From contig JAUIDN010000002.1 in the NCBI GenBank assembly GCA_030428615.1, positions 1-64,000 of the forward strand: a DNA stretch of 64,000 bases. The letters are read 5' to 3'. Source of the DNA: Alphaproteobacteria bacterium. Lineage in GTDB: Bacteria; Pseudomonadota; Alphaproteobacteria; Sphingomonadales; Emcibacteraceae. Both the position numbers and the translations under genes were made by a program. Positions 1-9,075 of this stretch are shown here, piece after piece. Numbering within the stretch: position 1 is the stretch's first letter; every line of letters starts with the position of its first letter. The notes under the pieces were generated by a model. That model worked only from the letters and a program-made list of their open reading frames with translations, was not told where the DNA came from and ran no database searches.

Positions 1-79
1 CTATTCAAACCTCGGCGATACTTCAACGCTCGCTGACCCAACCGTCGTCAAAGACCTCATCAATAACAGAATGAAATAA
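1..79 (+). CDS. C-terminal end of a protein entering from the left (unidentified)
   Basis: The frame starting at base 2 is open to a TAA at 77-79 and gives 25 residues ending in NNRMK. No other forward frame stays open to this point. It ends 9 bases before the converging lipoprotein gene, so the two genes run tail to tail. The fragment is too short to assign a family. Confidence 0.5.
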   Translation, partial: YSNLGDTSTLADPTVVKDLINNRMK

Positions 80-87
80 AGGGGGTG

Positions 88-1218
88 TCAAATTTTCCTG
101 ACATTTTTGGCCCGTTTCAGTGATTTCTCAGCGTTGTCCTGATCATCGAGAGCCTTATAAATTTCTGCCTGCAAAAGGTAGAAACGTTGAACTTCTTTGT
201 TCTTATTTATTGCTTTTTTGATGTGATCCATCGCCTCGGAATATAGTTTGTTTTCAAAGGCAACTTTGGCCTTATAATATCTGAAGTAAGGATTTTGCAG
301 CTGATACTCTTCAGCTATACTATCAAAATAATCCTCTTTCTCATATTGACCCATTTGGTGATATAAATATGAGAGATTACTAAAGGCCGAATAATTGTTC
401 TGATCATATTTCAGCGCAATATAATGTGCACTTTCGGCATGATCGTCAAAACCTTTCCGTCTGTATAAAACACCCAGATTGGTCCATAACGGTGCCTCCT
501 GAGGCGCGAGCCTCAATGCCTTTGTAAAATATTTAAAGGCACGGTCATATTCTTCATTAAACAGGTAATTTGATCCCAAATTACCATAATATAAAGCAAT
601 TGCATGATCTTCACTCATGGGAGTAGCTTTATAATTATCCGGCAAGCCCTGTTGATTAATATCAACAACCAATTCCTCAAACGGCCCGCGGGAGACAACA
701 ACATTTATATGACGGCTGGTAACAAGCAAGTTCTCACTCACATCATCCCATTCCGGCGGAATGTCGATTTCTTGGAAGGAAACCTTTATGCCCGCTTTCT
801 TTGCCAATGCTGAATAGAGATAACTGAACGCCAGGCAATTGCCAACCCTGTTTTCGAATGCCCCGATCGCCGTATATGTTTGAGTATAATCATAAAGCAT
901 TCCCAGTTTTTTTTCATCAAACATGGCCTCTGCCAGTCTACTCGCCTTGGAAAAGCTTCCGCGAATACCCGTTATATTTTCATCCAGGAATTGCTCCATC
1001 TCCTTATTCAGAGAAATAACTTTCACTTCCGGCAGATCTTCATCTGTCAGTTTTGCACCAAAAATGACTTCACCGGAAAGGAGTTCTTCTTCGGAAATAT
1101 TATATTTGGGGCCATATCGAAGAGCGGCATTGTCTGTTGTCGTGGTTGTGCAAGCACACAAGGTAACAAGCAGACTTAAAAGCAGCGCGACCCGTCTGAT
1201 ATAAATATAAATATTCAT
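88..1218 (-). CDS. Lipoprotein with transglutaminase-like domain and TPR repeats
   Basis: 376 residues. The N-terminus is a lipoprotein signal: a hydrophobic stretch at about 9-20 and a lipobox ending at Cys23, followed by a Thr run. Residues about 110-190 resemble a transglutaminase-like fold with a plausible Cys128 (GNCLAF), His170 (RHINV), Asp186 (VVDIN) triad. Residues about 205-370 form four or five TPR units. The protein should be anchored on the periplasmic side. Whether the Cys-His-Asp set is active, and on what substrate, cannot be told from sequence. It appears to be a single-gene unit; the next gene upstream ends 87 bases away. Confidence 0.8.
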   Translation of the reverse strand: MNIYIYIRRVALLLSLLVTLCACTTTTTDNAALRYGPKYNISEEELLSGEVIFGAKLTDEDLPEVKVISLNKEMEQFLDENITGIRGSFSKASRLAEAMFDEKKLGMLYDYTQTYTAIGAFENRVGNCLAFSYLYSALAKKAGIKVSFQEIDIPPEWDDVSENLLVTSRHINVVVSRGPFEELVVDINQQGLPDNYKATPMSEDHAIALYYGNLGSNYLFNEEYDRAFKYFTKALRLAPQEAPLWTNLGVLYRRKGFDDHAESAHYIALKYDQNNYSAFSNLSYLYHQMGQYEKEDYFDSIAEEYQLQNPYFRYYKAKVAFENKLYSEAMDHIKKAINKNKEVQRFYLLQAEIYKALDDQDNAEKSLKRAKNVRKI

Positions 1219-1304
1219 AATAGATCAAGAATATGTCTAACTGCCGAAAAGAACAACTCACTTTCTTGTGAATAACCGCCCGGTTTTAAAATGTAGCCCG
1301 TTAT

Positions 1305-2300
1305 TTAGCACCATGGGCGTAGCAGTATTTCCGCATTCCCGTGAAGGACTTTATTCTTATCCTCATCACTTAAACGGGTTGCACGAATAGACTTCAGACC
1401 CGTTTCCGCCGAAAAGATTGGCGTATCCGTGCCCACCAACAACCGATCGGCACCATATATTTCAGCCGCAAGTTCAATAGCATGCGACCCAAGCGATGAT
1501 GTATCAACATAAAGATTTTCCCGTCGTGACGGAGGCATTTTCGCATTGGGGAACCGTGCTTCTACAGTATGGTGCATACGTTCAACAACCATCGGGAACG
1601 TGCCCCCAAGATTAGCCATATGCACCGTCATGTCCGGAAAATCATTTAGAAAATCCGTATATAAAAGTGTTATCATAGACAGGGACACGTCATGCTGAAC
1701 ACCAAGCGCCCCTCTGGCAATCAGAAGTTCATCCGGATCATTCGGGCGACGATCCAATACCGGATATTCATCATGCCGCCAACCGGGGTGGATGAAAAAA
1801 TGAAGTCCTTGTGCATTTGCATAATCAAACAAAGGGCGTAACTGATTGGCGAATTCAAGCGACAAAAACGCATTATTGGGCAGGATCGCACCGATAAAAC
1901 CAAATTCATTAACACATCTTTTCAGTTCTTCCTGCATTGCGTTTATATCTGCAAGCGGCAACGCCGCGAGACCAAATATACGACCCTCATATTTACGGCA
2001 CTGAATGGCAAGATCATCATTTGACGCCTTGATCATCGGATAGGATTGCTCAAGCGGCAAATAATCAATACCCAAAAGCCCCGGCAATGAAATAACCTGA
2101 CTTTCCATCCCGACATGATCAAGATAGCCGATGCGTTCATCCATATCATAATAGGCGCTGGTATACGGCAGTGTACTAATTGGCATATGGTAAAGCATTG
2201 AACCATCATCATTCCGACTGATCCGCGGGTCCGTGCTGCGCGCCTCAAGCATTTCCATTAATCTTGGGGCAATATAGTGTGCGTGAAAATCAATCGCCAT
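1305..2300 (-). CDS. Amidohydrolase-2 family metal-dependent hydrolase
   Basis: 331 residues, the usual length for the ACMSD/amidohydrolase-2 TIM-barrel family. The HxH metal motif is at residues 6-8 (DFHAH), further metal-site candidates are in FFIHPGWRH, and the catalytic Asp lies in the late VGTDTP motif. Members decarboxylate or hydrolyse small aromatic or carboxylic substrates; the substrate here is unknown. The start codon lies one base after the stop of the PepSY protein gene (2302), so the two are almost certainly one transcript. There is no signal peptide, so it should be cytoplasmic. Confidence 0.85.
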   Translation of the reverse strand: MAIDFHAHYIAPRLMEMLEARSTDPRISRNDDGSMLYHMPISTLPYTSAYYDMDERIGYLDHVGMESQVISLPGLLGIDYLPLEQSYPMIKASNDDLAIQCRKYEGRIFGLAALPLADINAMQEELKRCVNEFGFIGAILPNNAFLSLEFANQLRPLFDYANAQGLHFFIHPGWRHDEYPVLDRRPNDPDELLIARGALGVQHDVSLSMITLLYTDFLNDFPDMTVHMANLGGTFPMVVERMHHTVEARFPNAKMPPSRRENLYVDTSSLGSHAIELAAEIYGADRLLVGTDTPIFSAETGLKSIRATRLSDEDKNKVLHGNAEILLRPWC

Positions 2301-2301
2301 G

Positions 2302-2844
2302 TCAGGATTTCTGCATTTGTGCTTTTATTCGTTTATTGCGTCTGTTTGATGCTTTTTTCACATAAGGATAAATAAACATGTAAAGTCCCGTGATCCAAAG
2401 CGTAAACAGGCAGATGGCAGATGGAATGAGCACATAATATTTCATCCAGTCCCCGAAATAGGTGCCATCATGCAGTTTTTCAAAGAAATCGGATCTACGC
2501 TCCTTCACCGAGAGAACTGAACCGTTGGTGGTATCAACCTGAACTTCCCAACCGTCTGCAGTAATGAATTTTACCATCCCGCGATCAGTTTTATAATCAA
2601 TCCGGTCGAAATCCGACCATGCCATCCCCTTTGTTGGCTCCGCGCTTGTTGCGGCGGTCAGAAGTTGTTCATGGGATATTATAGGTGTTGACGCGCTTTC
2701 ACCACGAACGCTTGAAGGCTGAATCCACTCAACATCTTTTTTTAACAGCAGAAACATGCCGGATATGATTACCAGAAGCAATGGCATCGCGATAAAAATA
2801 GATATCCAGGTATGAATGGTTCTGTTTAATTTCGTAAACTTCAT
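2302..2844 (-). CDS. PepSY-associated transmembrane protein
   Basis: 180 residues with a transmembrane segment at about 15-34, a soluble periplasmic stretch of about 100 residues that resembles a PepSY domain, and a second transmembrane segment at about 138-160 before a basic tail (NRRNKRIK). This matches the short PepSY_TM family, often found near iron or redox membrane enzymes. It is the first gene of a two-gene unit with the amidohydrolase. The function is not established; a role in membrane redox or metal handling is inferred from the family only. Confidence 0.75.
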   Translation of the reverse strand: MKFTKLNRTIHTWISIFIAMPLLLVIISGMFLLLKKDVEWIQPSSVRGESASTPIISHEQLLTAATSAEPTKGMAWSDFDRIDYKTDRGMVKFITADGWEVQVDTTNGSVLSVKERRSDFFEKLHDGTYFGDWMKYYVLIPSAICLFTLWITGLYMFIYPYVKKASNRRNKRIKAQMQKS

Positions 2845-2942
2845 CTTCCGCTCTTCGACGTGATATTTTGTGATCTGTTTTTATTTAGGTGATAATGTAA
2901 CAATTTGATGCGAAAGTTCAATCAACAAATATCGATCAGGTT

Positions 2943-2970
2943 AATAAAAAAGCCCCTAACGGGGCTTTGA
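2943..2970 (-). terminator. Rho-independent terminator after the homocysteine methyltransferase gene
   Basis: Read on the minus strand, an AAAGCCCC/GGGGCTTT stem with a TAA-like loop is followed by TTTTTTATTAA. It lies about 33 bases downstream of the stop at 3003. This is the clearest intrinsic terminator in the window. Confidence 0.9.
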
Positions 2971-3002
2971 AAAGGCAGTTATACAAATCAACAACTTTAT
3001 CA

Positions 3003-3932
3003 TTATATAATTTTTTCGCATATTGATTTTACATGAGAGACGTCAGTGCCACAACATCCCCCATAGACCATGAGGTTTGGCAAATGATTTTTGAGTGTTA
3101 TGTGCCATTCTGCAAGAGATGCCTTATCCCCGATATCCAGCTCTGTTGCTTCATCAAGTTCGGCATGGCTTTTACAGGATGCATTTGCACGAATACCCCC
3201 GATCCGCGCTGTCCATTCCCCACCGCCACACAGGCGGCTGGCAAAATGGGAAGGATGGGCACAATTGATCATATAATATAAGGGATATTCATTCGTTGCT
3301 TCGTCAATCTTTGAGATTGCCTCCTGTAATGTTTCACCGCTGGGGAGGTTCCCATCAAGCTCCACAGTAAAGGAAATAACTGAACTGGTCTTTTTTTCCT
3401 TGCACGCAAGAACAATCCCCAATGCTTCGTCACTATTGGTCATGGTGATAGCGGTTACCATATCCGCACCACTTTCACAAAACGCTTCAATCTGAACCAA
3501 ATTATATATACGCGCTTCATTGACACTCATTGCGATATCGAAGTTATAACCATCAAAACGTGGCCCAATACAGCCGCTGACAAAAATTTTGCCGAGATCG
3601 GCTTCATATTCTTTTTTGATCCTATTGAGTTCATAAATCGAAAGTTTATTAATTTCAAACAGTTCATTCATTGTATAACCCAGTTTATATCCCCAGTCGG
3701 GATTGGCTCGCCAGGTCGGGCTTTCAAGAATAAACCCGGTTTTATTTTGCCGGGCAATATCCAGATATTCTTTATAATAATTTTGAAGGACGGATCTGTA
3801 TTTAGGTTTCTCAATAAGCGGGAATGCCGCAAAATGGGGTAGGTCAATATTATGATTGAAGATCAAATCCGTCTCCAGCCCCCCATCCGTAAGGATGGGG
3901 GTATTGAAATCATCATTATTCGGCAGAGGCAT
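3003..3932 (-). CDS. Homocysteine S-methyltransferase family protein
   Basis: 309 residues, the usual length for MmuM/BhmT-type enzymes that transfer a methyl group from S-methylmethionine or betaine to homocysteine. The zinc ligands are visible as Cys224 (INCAHP) and the Cys293-Cys294 pair in GGCCGT. The N-terminal LTDGGLETDLI matches the family start. The ATG at 3932 is preceded by AAGGA at good spacing, and the gene overlaps the end of the sterol-desaturase-family gene by 17 bases, so the two are probably co-translated. It ends in an intrinsic terminator. The methyl donor cannot be told from sequence. Confidence 0.88.
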   Translation of the reverse strand: MPLPNNDDFNTPILTDGGLETDLIFNHNIDLPHFAAFPLIEKPKYRSVLQNYYKEYLDIARQNKTGFILESPTWRANPDWGYKLGYTMNELFEINKLSIYELNRIKKEYEADLGKIFVSGCIGPRFDGYNFDIAMSVNEARIYNLVQIEAFCESGADMVTAITMTNSDEALGIVLACKEKKTSSVISFTVELDGNLPSGETLQEAISKIDEATNEYPLYYMINCAHPSHFASRLCGGGEWTARIGGIRANASCKSHAELDEATELDIGDKASLAEWHITLKNHLPNLMVYGGCCGTDVSHVKSICEKII

Positions 3933-4695
3933 TTTTAAGTCCTTCCGGTTCTTTATTCACATCCTGGAAAGTGAGCATTTCAAAGATTTTTGATGAGGCG
4001 CCATCATAAAACCCTGTTTCATACTCAAACCCTTTCGGGTTGACGAATGTACCAAAAATCTGATCAAAAATGACGATATCGCCATAGTTATGTTCATGGA
4101 TACCTTTTGCATGATGGTAGGTATGGCTTTCCGGACGCTGAATAATATACCCGAGCCAACGTGGTGTTTTGATATTCGCATGTTGAAAAACACCCAGCAA
4201 AACAGTGAACAACAGGAATACGGTGATGGCTTGCGGCGAAATACCGACGATAAAAGCAAGGCTCAAGCTGCCAATAAGGGTAAGGCCTATCATGTCCATC
4301 AGGCTGAAATAAAATGCTCCGGCAACATCAAGTCGCTCTGCACTGTGGTGCATCTGATGGAACACACGCCATAAAAAATCCGATTTGTGCATGGCGCGGT
4401 GCCAGACATAAAGCCCGAATTCATATACAAAAAGCCCGACCATAAAACCCCAGAATGTTCCGATCCCGGAAAGATCAAAAAGCTGATATTTTACAAGGAA
4501 CGGATCCGTGACAAGTGGCAGATAGGACGAAAGGTAAAAATATACCGCGAAGGATATAATCCCTTTCAGCTTCCAGTATTTTACTTTCGGCAGTTTTCTC
4601 GCCGGGAATAATTCCTCCCACAGCATGAGGGCAAAAAAGATCGCAATGACGATCAGTGATACCGGATCAAGCAGTATTTCGAGTGGTGTTGGCAT
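3916..4695 (-). CDS. Sterol desaturase / fatty acid hydroxylase family membrane protein
   Basis: 259 residues with several membrane segments (about 10-30, 45-65, 80-97, 130-170) and the three histidine clusters of the di-iron membrane hydroxylase family: HRAMH (99-103), HQMHH (113-117) and HTYHH (191-195), with H200 and H202 after it. Such enzymes hydroxylate or desaturate sterols, carotenoids or fatty acids using O2. It is the first gene of the unit with the methyltransferase, an odd pairing with no obvious pathway link. The substrate is unknown. Confidence 0.88.
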   Translation of the reverse strand: MPTPLEILLDPVSLIVIAIFFALMLWEELFPARKLPKVKYWKLKGIISFAVYFYLSSYLPLVTDPFLVKYQLFDLSGIGTFWGFMVGLFVYEFGLYVWHRAMHKSDFLWRVFHQMHHSAERLDVAGAFYFSLMDMIGLTLIGSLSLAFIVGISPQAITVFLLFTVLLGVFQHANIKTPRWLGYIIQRPESHTYHHAKGIHEHNYGDIVIFDQIFGTFVNPKGFEYETGFYDGASSKIFEMLTFQDVNKEPEGLKNASAE

Positions 4696-4744
4696 TTTCT
4701 CTTCCTCTATTTCATGACTAAAAATTTGCTTTCAATCATTAAGG

Positions 4745-4803
4745 CGTAAGTTTTTTCCTTACGGTGTGAGGATGTTTTGATGGGCGCGTAAGTTTTTGCT
4801 TAC
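4745..4803. repeat. Two tandem short hairpins sharing a GTAAG/CTTAC stem
   Basis: CGTAAG at 4745-4750 pairs with CTTACG at 4758-4763 across a 7-base loop. GTAAG at 4788-4792 pairs with CTTAC at 4799-4803 across a 6-base T-rich loop. The second hairpin overlaps the stop codon of the FlgO/TPR gene. Neither has a U-tract on the correct side to be a good intrinsic terminator. Confidence 0.5.
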
Positions 4804-6614
4804 AACTGCCAGTCGACCTTAATTTCCGGCTTATAGGAACAAAAAGTTCCTGTGTTGATTGAATTGGATAGATGTTGTGCCAATTCCGGATGCGTTTTTT
4901 CGATTTTCTTCAACGCACTTCTGATGCGCCAGGTTATTGCCGATCTTGCTTTCTCGGCGGTTGAGCCAATTTCACGTGTTTTGCCCGCAAGGCCAAGTGA
5001 ACTTGATAAATGCTCAAGAATGGCATCATATTCAGCTTTTAATTTTGATAACCTGCCGACATCATTCATGTCTTCAGCTTCGTTGATTTCTGCCTGAAGT
5101 TCCTGAATTTTTTTGTGATAGTCTGCTTTGGCTTTTTCGTCTATCGCGGCAACATGGGCACCTTCTTCAATCGCGGACCCCATCAATTCCATGGAATGAT
5201 ATTCCCGTTCCGGATCGCTGATCAATTTGTGAATATCATGAAGTCCCTTTGCATCTTTAAGCAGAATATTTTTATTCTTAAAGGTGATATCCCATATATT
5301 GTCCTTGAAAATAAACTGTGCTGTACTTTTCTGTTGGTCGGGTGCTGCACCCTTTTGATGATGATCCGCTAAAAGGTTTTTATTTTTCCTCAAATAATCC
5401 CAAAAAGGTGAAAGATTGGTTTTCCCCCTGAAGGGATTAACGGCAACCTGCCATTCAAGGGCCGCCGTCTGGAACGCTTCATCGTCTTCTACACTGTCAC
5501 CTTTATAAATATTAGCCCGGTAAATTTTAAGATACTTGTCCCATTCTTTCCACATGTTTTCAAAATCCGACAGGTGAAAATATGCAGCAGCGGCACATGC
5601 CGCAAAATCAACCCATGTTTGTGTGTAATCTGTTTTTTTGACCAATTCGATGCTTTTTTCATAATCCCCCACTTCAAAATAGAAATTTGAACCATAGGCG
5701 AAATAAAGATTTTCGTTATGAAAAGGATCAAGCTCTATGGCTTTATGATATAAATCCAGTGATTCCTCCGGATACCCGAGATACATGAGGACAAACGCCA
5801 CCTGAATCAGATTGTCTGTATCGTTGGGATTCATACGTAAAGATTTTCTAACGCAATGCTCTGCCTTTTCATATTCACCAGAATAAGCATACGTGCGGCC
5901 CAGAACCGCAAGCGCCCGATAGTCATTTTTATCAATTTCAATCGCTTTTAGTGCGTTTTGGTGGGCACCGTTGCGGCTTATATCCCATCTATCCCATAGC
6001 TGACAGCTCCATTCATTGAAATATGAAAGCGACAGTCCGGTGTATGCAAGCGCATAATTCGGGTCCACTTTAAGCGCTGCCTGAAAATATTCTCTCGCTT
6101 TTTCATCCCCTTCAAGACTTCCTTTTTTCAGGGAATCCATCCCCATCAACCAGTTCTCATAGGCGGCAAGGTCGACGGTTTCTTTTTTATAGGAATAAGA
6201 TAAAAGATCATAATTGATTTCTTTTTGAAGCACGCTGACAATCTGCTGAATAATGGTGTCCTGTGCATCAAAAATTTCACCGACTGTTTTGTCAAGCTGG
6301 TCGGAAAAAACGATACTTCTATCACTCACTTTTATAAGCTGAATGGTGATACGTAGGGTATCTGTAACATTACGGACGCTTCCGGATACCAGATAATTGG
6401 CACCGAGTTTCGCAATCTCATCGTAATTTGCAGCGTCTGTTATCTGTTCGGTGGAAAGCTGGGAAATCACCGAAATACCAACAAATTTAGATAAATTCGT
6501 CACCAAATCTTCCGTTAAGCCATGAATTAAAGTTCTCAACCGTTCATTTCTGTTGTTCACTTTAAAAGGAAGCACCGCTATTGTGATATTATCGTTTCTC
6601 TCTAACACGCCCAT
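4800..6614 (-). CDS. FlgO-like domain plus TPR-repeat protein with C-terminal coiled coil
   Basis: 604 residues. Residues 8-120 (ITIAVLPFKV through the LIKVSDRS region) are the FlgO-like beta-alpha module that normally sits between an output domain (adenylate cyclase or CadC-type wHTH) and TPRs. Residues about 165-380 hold TPR units such as ALAYTGLSLSYFNEW. Residues about 480-560 are charged and heptad-like, probably coiled coil. There is no signal peptide, so it is probably cytoplasmic. The expected N-terminal output domain is missing, making this an orphan sensor/scaffold. It is transcribed divergently from imuA. Function unknown. Confidence 0.72.
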   Translation of the reverse strand: MGVLERNDNITIAVLPFKVNNRNERLRTLIHGLTEDLVTNLSKFVGISVISQLSTEQITDAANYDEIAKLGANYLVSGSVRNVTDTLRITIQLIKVSDRSIVFSDQLDKTVGEIFDAQDTIIQQIVSVLQKEINYDLLSYSYKKETVDLAAYENWLMGMDSLKKGSLEGDEKAREYFQAALKVDPNYALAYTGLSLSYFNEWSCQLWDRWDISRNGAHQNALKAIEIDKNDYRALAVLGRTYAYSGEYEKAEHCVRKSLRMNPNDTDNLIQVAFVLMYLGYPEESLDLYHKAIELDPFHNENLYFAYGSNFYFEVGDYEKSIELVKKTDYTQTWVDFAACAAAAYFHLSDFENMWKEWDKYLKIYRANIYKGDSVEDDEAFQTAALEWQVAVNPFRGKTNLSPFWDYLRKNKNLLADHHQKGAAPDQQKSTAQFIFKDNIWDITFKNKNILLKDAKGLHDIHKLISDPEREYHSMELMGSAIEEGAHVAAIDEKAKADYHKKIQELQAEINEAEDMNDVGRLSKLKAEYDAILEHLSSSLGLAGKTREIGSTAEKARSAITWRIRSALKKIEKTHPELAQHLSNSINTGTFCSYKPEIKVDWQL

Positions 6615-6756
6615 TTTGCATCTCTGCTAATTAATTTTGCTAGAATAGCTTTTTTTAAACCAATAATCAAAAAAGATACAGAAGCAAAAGGTGCCGTATA
6701 ACATTGATACTTCCAAAGCTATGGAACTTGACTCAATTTAGCGACTCATACTATAA

Positions 6757-6771
6757 GAACAAATAGTGAAC
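6757..6771 (+). promoter_or_regulatory. LexA (SOS) box upstream of imuA
   Basis: GAAC (6757-6760), seven bases, GAAC (6768-6771): an exact match to the alphaproteobacterial LexA operator GAAC-N7-GAAC. It ends 8 bases before the imuA start codon, where bound LexA would block transcription of the cassette. Confidence 0.88.
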
Positions 6772-6779
6772 ATTTAAAT

Positions 6780-7583
6780 ATGAGTCGTAAGAAAACAATG
6801 CCGTCCCCTGTCGTCGAAAAATTAAAAAAACAAATCTCAGCCATTGAGAAGGGTTCGTTAGTGGAAAAAAATAATATTTTTCTGTCAACCGGGTCTCATG
6901 AGGTGGATCGGATTTTCCCCGCAAATTCTATCGAATCCAGCTCACTTATTGAAGTGCTGCCGGAAAGTTACCGTCAGCGATCTGCGGCAATGGGGGCAGC
7001 ATTGGCGCTTAGTGCCCGACTTCTTCATCAAAAACCGGGTCCGCTTATTTGGTGTCAGCTTCGTGACCCGGAAAGATTGCATCTTCATGCGCCGGGACTT
7101 ATGGCCTTTGGCATTGATCCACAGCGCATCGTTAAATTGACCATAAAAAATGAACAAGACCTACTTTGGGCAATGGAAGAAGCACTTGATTGTCCTTATC
7201 TTTGTGGTGTTGTCGGGGTGCTCTGGAAAGAAAAATTATATAATTTTACTGCAAGCCGGCGCCTGTCCCTGCGCGCCAGAGAAAGCGGCGTATCTGCACT
7301 TATGCTCAGATCCCACCGGGCAAATGGAACCACCGCAGCGGACATACGCCTTTCGGTCAGCGCCAAGATAAGCAGTGAAATGCCCCCACGAAAGGTTTTT
7401 CTGCCCCGTATTGGCAAAACCATCTGGAATCTTGAACTCAAAAAATGCCGGGGTGCCCGCAGTGGTTCCTGGCAGATTGGCTGGAATCATGAAACGGTAT
7501 CTTTCGATTTGGCTTCCCAACTGGCCGGTAGAGCGCCTCTACCGGAAAGCACGGCGAGCAGCCCCCACCGATATACTGGCTGA
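6780..7583 (+). CDS. imuA: ImuA, RecA-like accessory protein of the mutasome
   Basis: 267 residues. The N-terminal basic helix, the STGSHEVDRIFP motif and the RecA-like core (SSLIEVLPES, PLIWCQLRDPERL) match ImuA, the RecA/SulA-like protein that works with ImuB and DnaE2 in damage-induced translesion synthesis. It is the first gene of imuA-imuB-dnaE2; its 3' end overlaps imuB by 95 bases. A LexA box ends 8 bases before the ATG, and there is no strong Shine-Dalgarno sequence. The C-terminal part translated over the imuB start (SGSWQIGWNHETVSFDLASQ) is still ImuA-like, so the long overlap looks genuine. Confidence 0.9.
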   Translation: MSRKKTMPSPVVEKLKKQISAIEKGSLVEKNNIFLSTGSHEVDRIFPANSIESSSLIEVLPESYRQRSAAMGAALALSARLLHQKPGPLIWCQLRDPERLHLHAPGLMAFGIDPQRIVKLTIKNEQDLLWAMEEALDCPYLCGVVGVLWKEKLYNFTASRRLSLRARESGVSALMLRSHRANGTTAADIRLSVSAKISSEMPPRKVFLPRIGKTIWNLELKKCRGARSGSWQIGWNHETVSFDLASQLAGRAPLPESTASSPHRYTG

Positions 7584-9075
7584 TCTTACACCGGAAATTC
7601 CTTTTTCCCTGACCACCTCTGCCCAAGGTGGCATCCGTGTTGTTGCCATAAATGACGCCGCAAAAAAGGCGGGTGTGATAAAAAACCAGCTGCTTACCAA
7701 TGCAAAAGCCCTGTGCCCGACAATGAAAACATTTGAATATGATCCGGCGGAGGATCAGGCCGACCTTGATAAATTGACCCTTTGGACGATACGCTATAGC
7801 CCGTGGGTAGCGGCCGACCCCCCAGACGGCATAATAATTGATATAAGTGGTTGCGCACATCTTCTGGGTGGTGAAGAGTTACTCTCTAAAGATATTCATA
7901 TCCGGCTTTCCCGGTTTGGTTTTAACGCACGTATTGGCATTGCGGATACCATTGGTGCCGCCTGGGCCATGAGCCGGTTTGGTAACGCCCGGACAAAAAT
8001 CATTAAATACGACAAAACGGAAACCGCCCTTGAAAGACTGCCCATCGCCGCTCTTCGGATAGAACAGAAAACCATAAAACGGCTCACCCGGGTTGGCCTT
8101 AAAACCATCGGTATTTTAAACCATAAACCGCGCGCGCCACTGGCCGCCCGTTACGGCAAAGGCCTGGTTGATCGCCTTGATCAGGTCATGGGCCGAAAGC
8201 CTGAAAGCCTGTCCCCTATTGCTGAACCGCCGGATTATCGTACTCACCAGAAATTTGTCGAACCCATTTTAACGCTTGAGCAAATCACCCTCTCCCTTGA
8301 TCAGCTCACCATTTCAATGGCGGATATGCTGGAATGTGCGGGATTGGGGGCGCGGCAATTTATTTTATGTCTTTATCGTGTCGATGGTAATGTGAAATGG
8401 ATTAAGGTTCGCACCAGCACCCTAAGCAATGAAGCAAGCCATATAATCCGGCTTCTGACGGAAAAATTAGCCGCCTTAGGTGAAAGTTATGATATCGGTT
8501 TTGGTATAGAGCAGATCATACTTGGTGCTTATCATACGGAGATCATGTCCCATCATCAAATTGGCTTGGGAGGTAAAAAAGAAAACGGTTCTGCCCGCGA
8601 ATTTCAGGCATTGATTGACCGTTATGGCAACAGGCTGGGTTTTAATAATGTCGGAAAGTTCCTGCCACGGGAAAGCCATATTCCGGAACGCAGTGAACAG
8701 CTTATTTCCATTTCAGAAAAGGGGGTAAAACCACATAATTGGAAAAATTTTCTGGACAATCTTCAGGGAGGTTCCCATTTGGGACGCCCGATCCTGCTTC
8801 TTCCCATACCGGAACCTATTACCGCTATCGCCGAGGTGCCTGACGGGCCACCGGTTCATTTTGAATGGCGGCGGCTGAAATACCGCATTATTCGCGCAGA
8901 AGGCCCGGAAAGGCTGGCACCGGAATGGTGGCACCTAATGCCGGAAGCTGACGAACTCACCCGTGATTATTTCCGTGTTGAGGATACGGAAGGGGGGCGT
9001 TTCTGGCTTTTTCGCCAAGGGCTTTATGAATATGAAAAAACCCCCACATGGTTCATGCATGGGTTCTTCGCATGA
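7489..9075 (+). CDS. imuB: ImuB, catalytically inactive Y-family polymerase homologue
   Basis: 528 residues from the ATG at 7489, chosen because the protein then begins MKRYLSIWLPNWPVERL, the characteristic ImuB N-terminus; the open frame extends upstream but that part lies inside imuA. ImuB is a Y-family-like protein thought to bridge DnaE2 to the sliding clamp rather than polymerise. The helix-hairpin-helix-like region (ALRIEQKTIKRLTRVGLKTIG) and the little-finger region follow in order. The stop TGA overlaps the dnaE2 ATG (ATGA at 9072), implying translational coupling. Confidence 0.9.
   Translation: MKRYLSIWLPNWPVERLYRKARRAAPTDILADLTPEIPFSLTTSAQGGIRVVAINDAAKKAGVIKNQLLTNAKALCPTMKTFEYDPAEDQADLDKLTLWTIRYSPWVAADPPDGIIIDISGCAHLLGGEELLSKDIHIRLSRFGFNARIGIADTIGAAWAMSRFGNARTKIIKYDKTETALERLPIAALRIEQKTIKRLTRVGLKTIGILNHKPRAPLAARYGKGLVDRLDQVMGRKPESLSPIAEPPDYRTHQKFVEPILTLEQITLSLDQLTISMADMLECAGLGARQFILCLYRVDGNVKWIKVRTSTLSNEASHIIRLLTEKLAALGESYDIGFGIEQIILGAYHTEIMSHHQIGLGGKKENGSAREFQALIDRYGNRLGFNNVGKFLPRESHIPERSEQLISISEKGVKPHNWKNFLDNLQGGSHLGRPILLLPIPEPITAIAEVPDGPPVHFEWRRLKYRIIRAEGPERLAPEWWHLMPEADELTRDYFRVEDTEGGRFWLFRQGLYEYEKTPTWFMHGFFA

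Noticed and set aside
7375-7488. Longer ImuB starting at 7375
   Set aside because: That part is read inside imuA and has no ImuB similarity; the family starts at MKRYLSIWLPNWP (7489).
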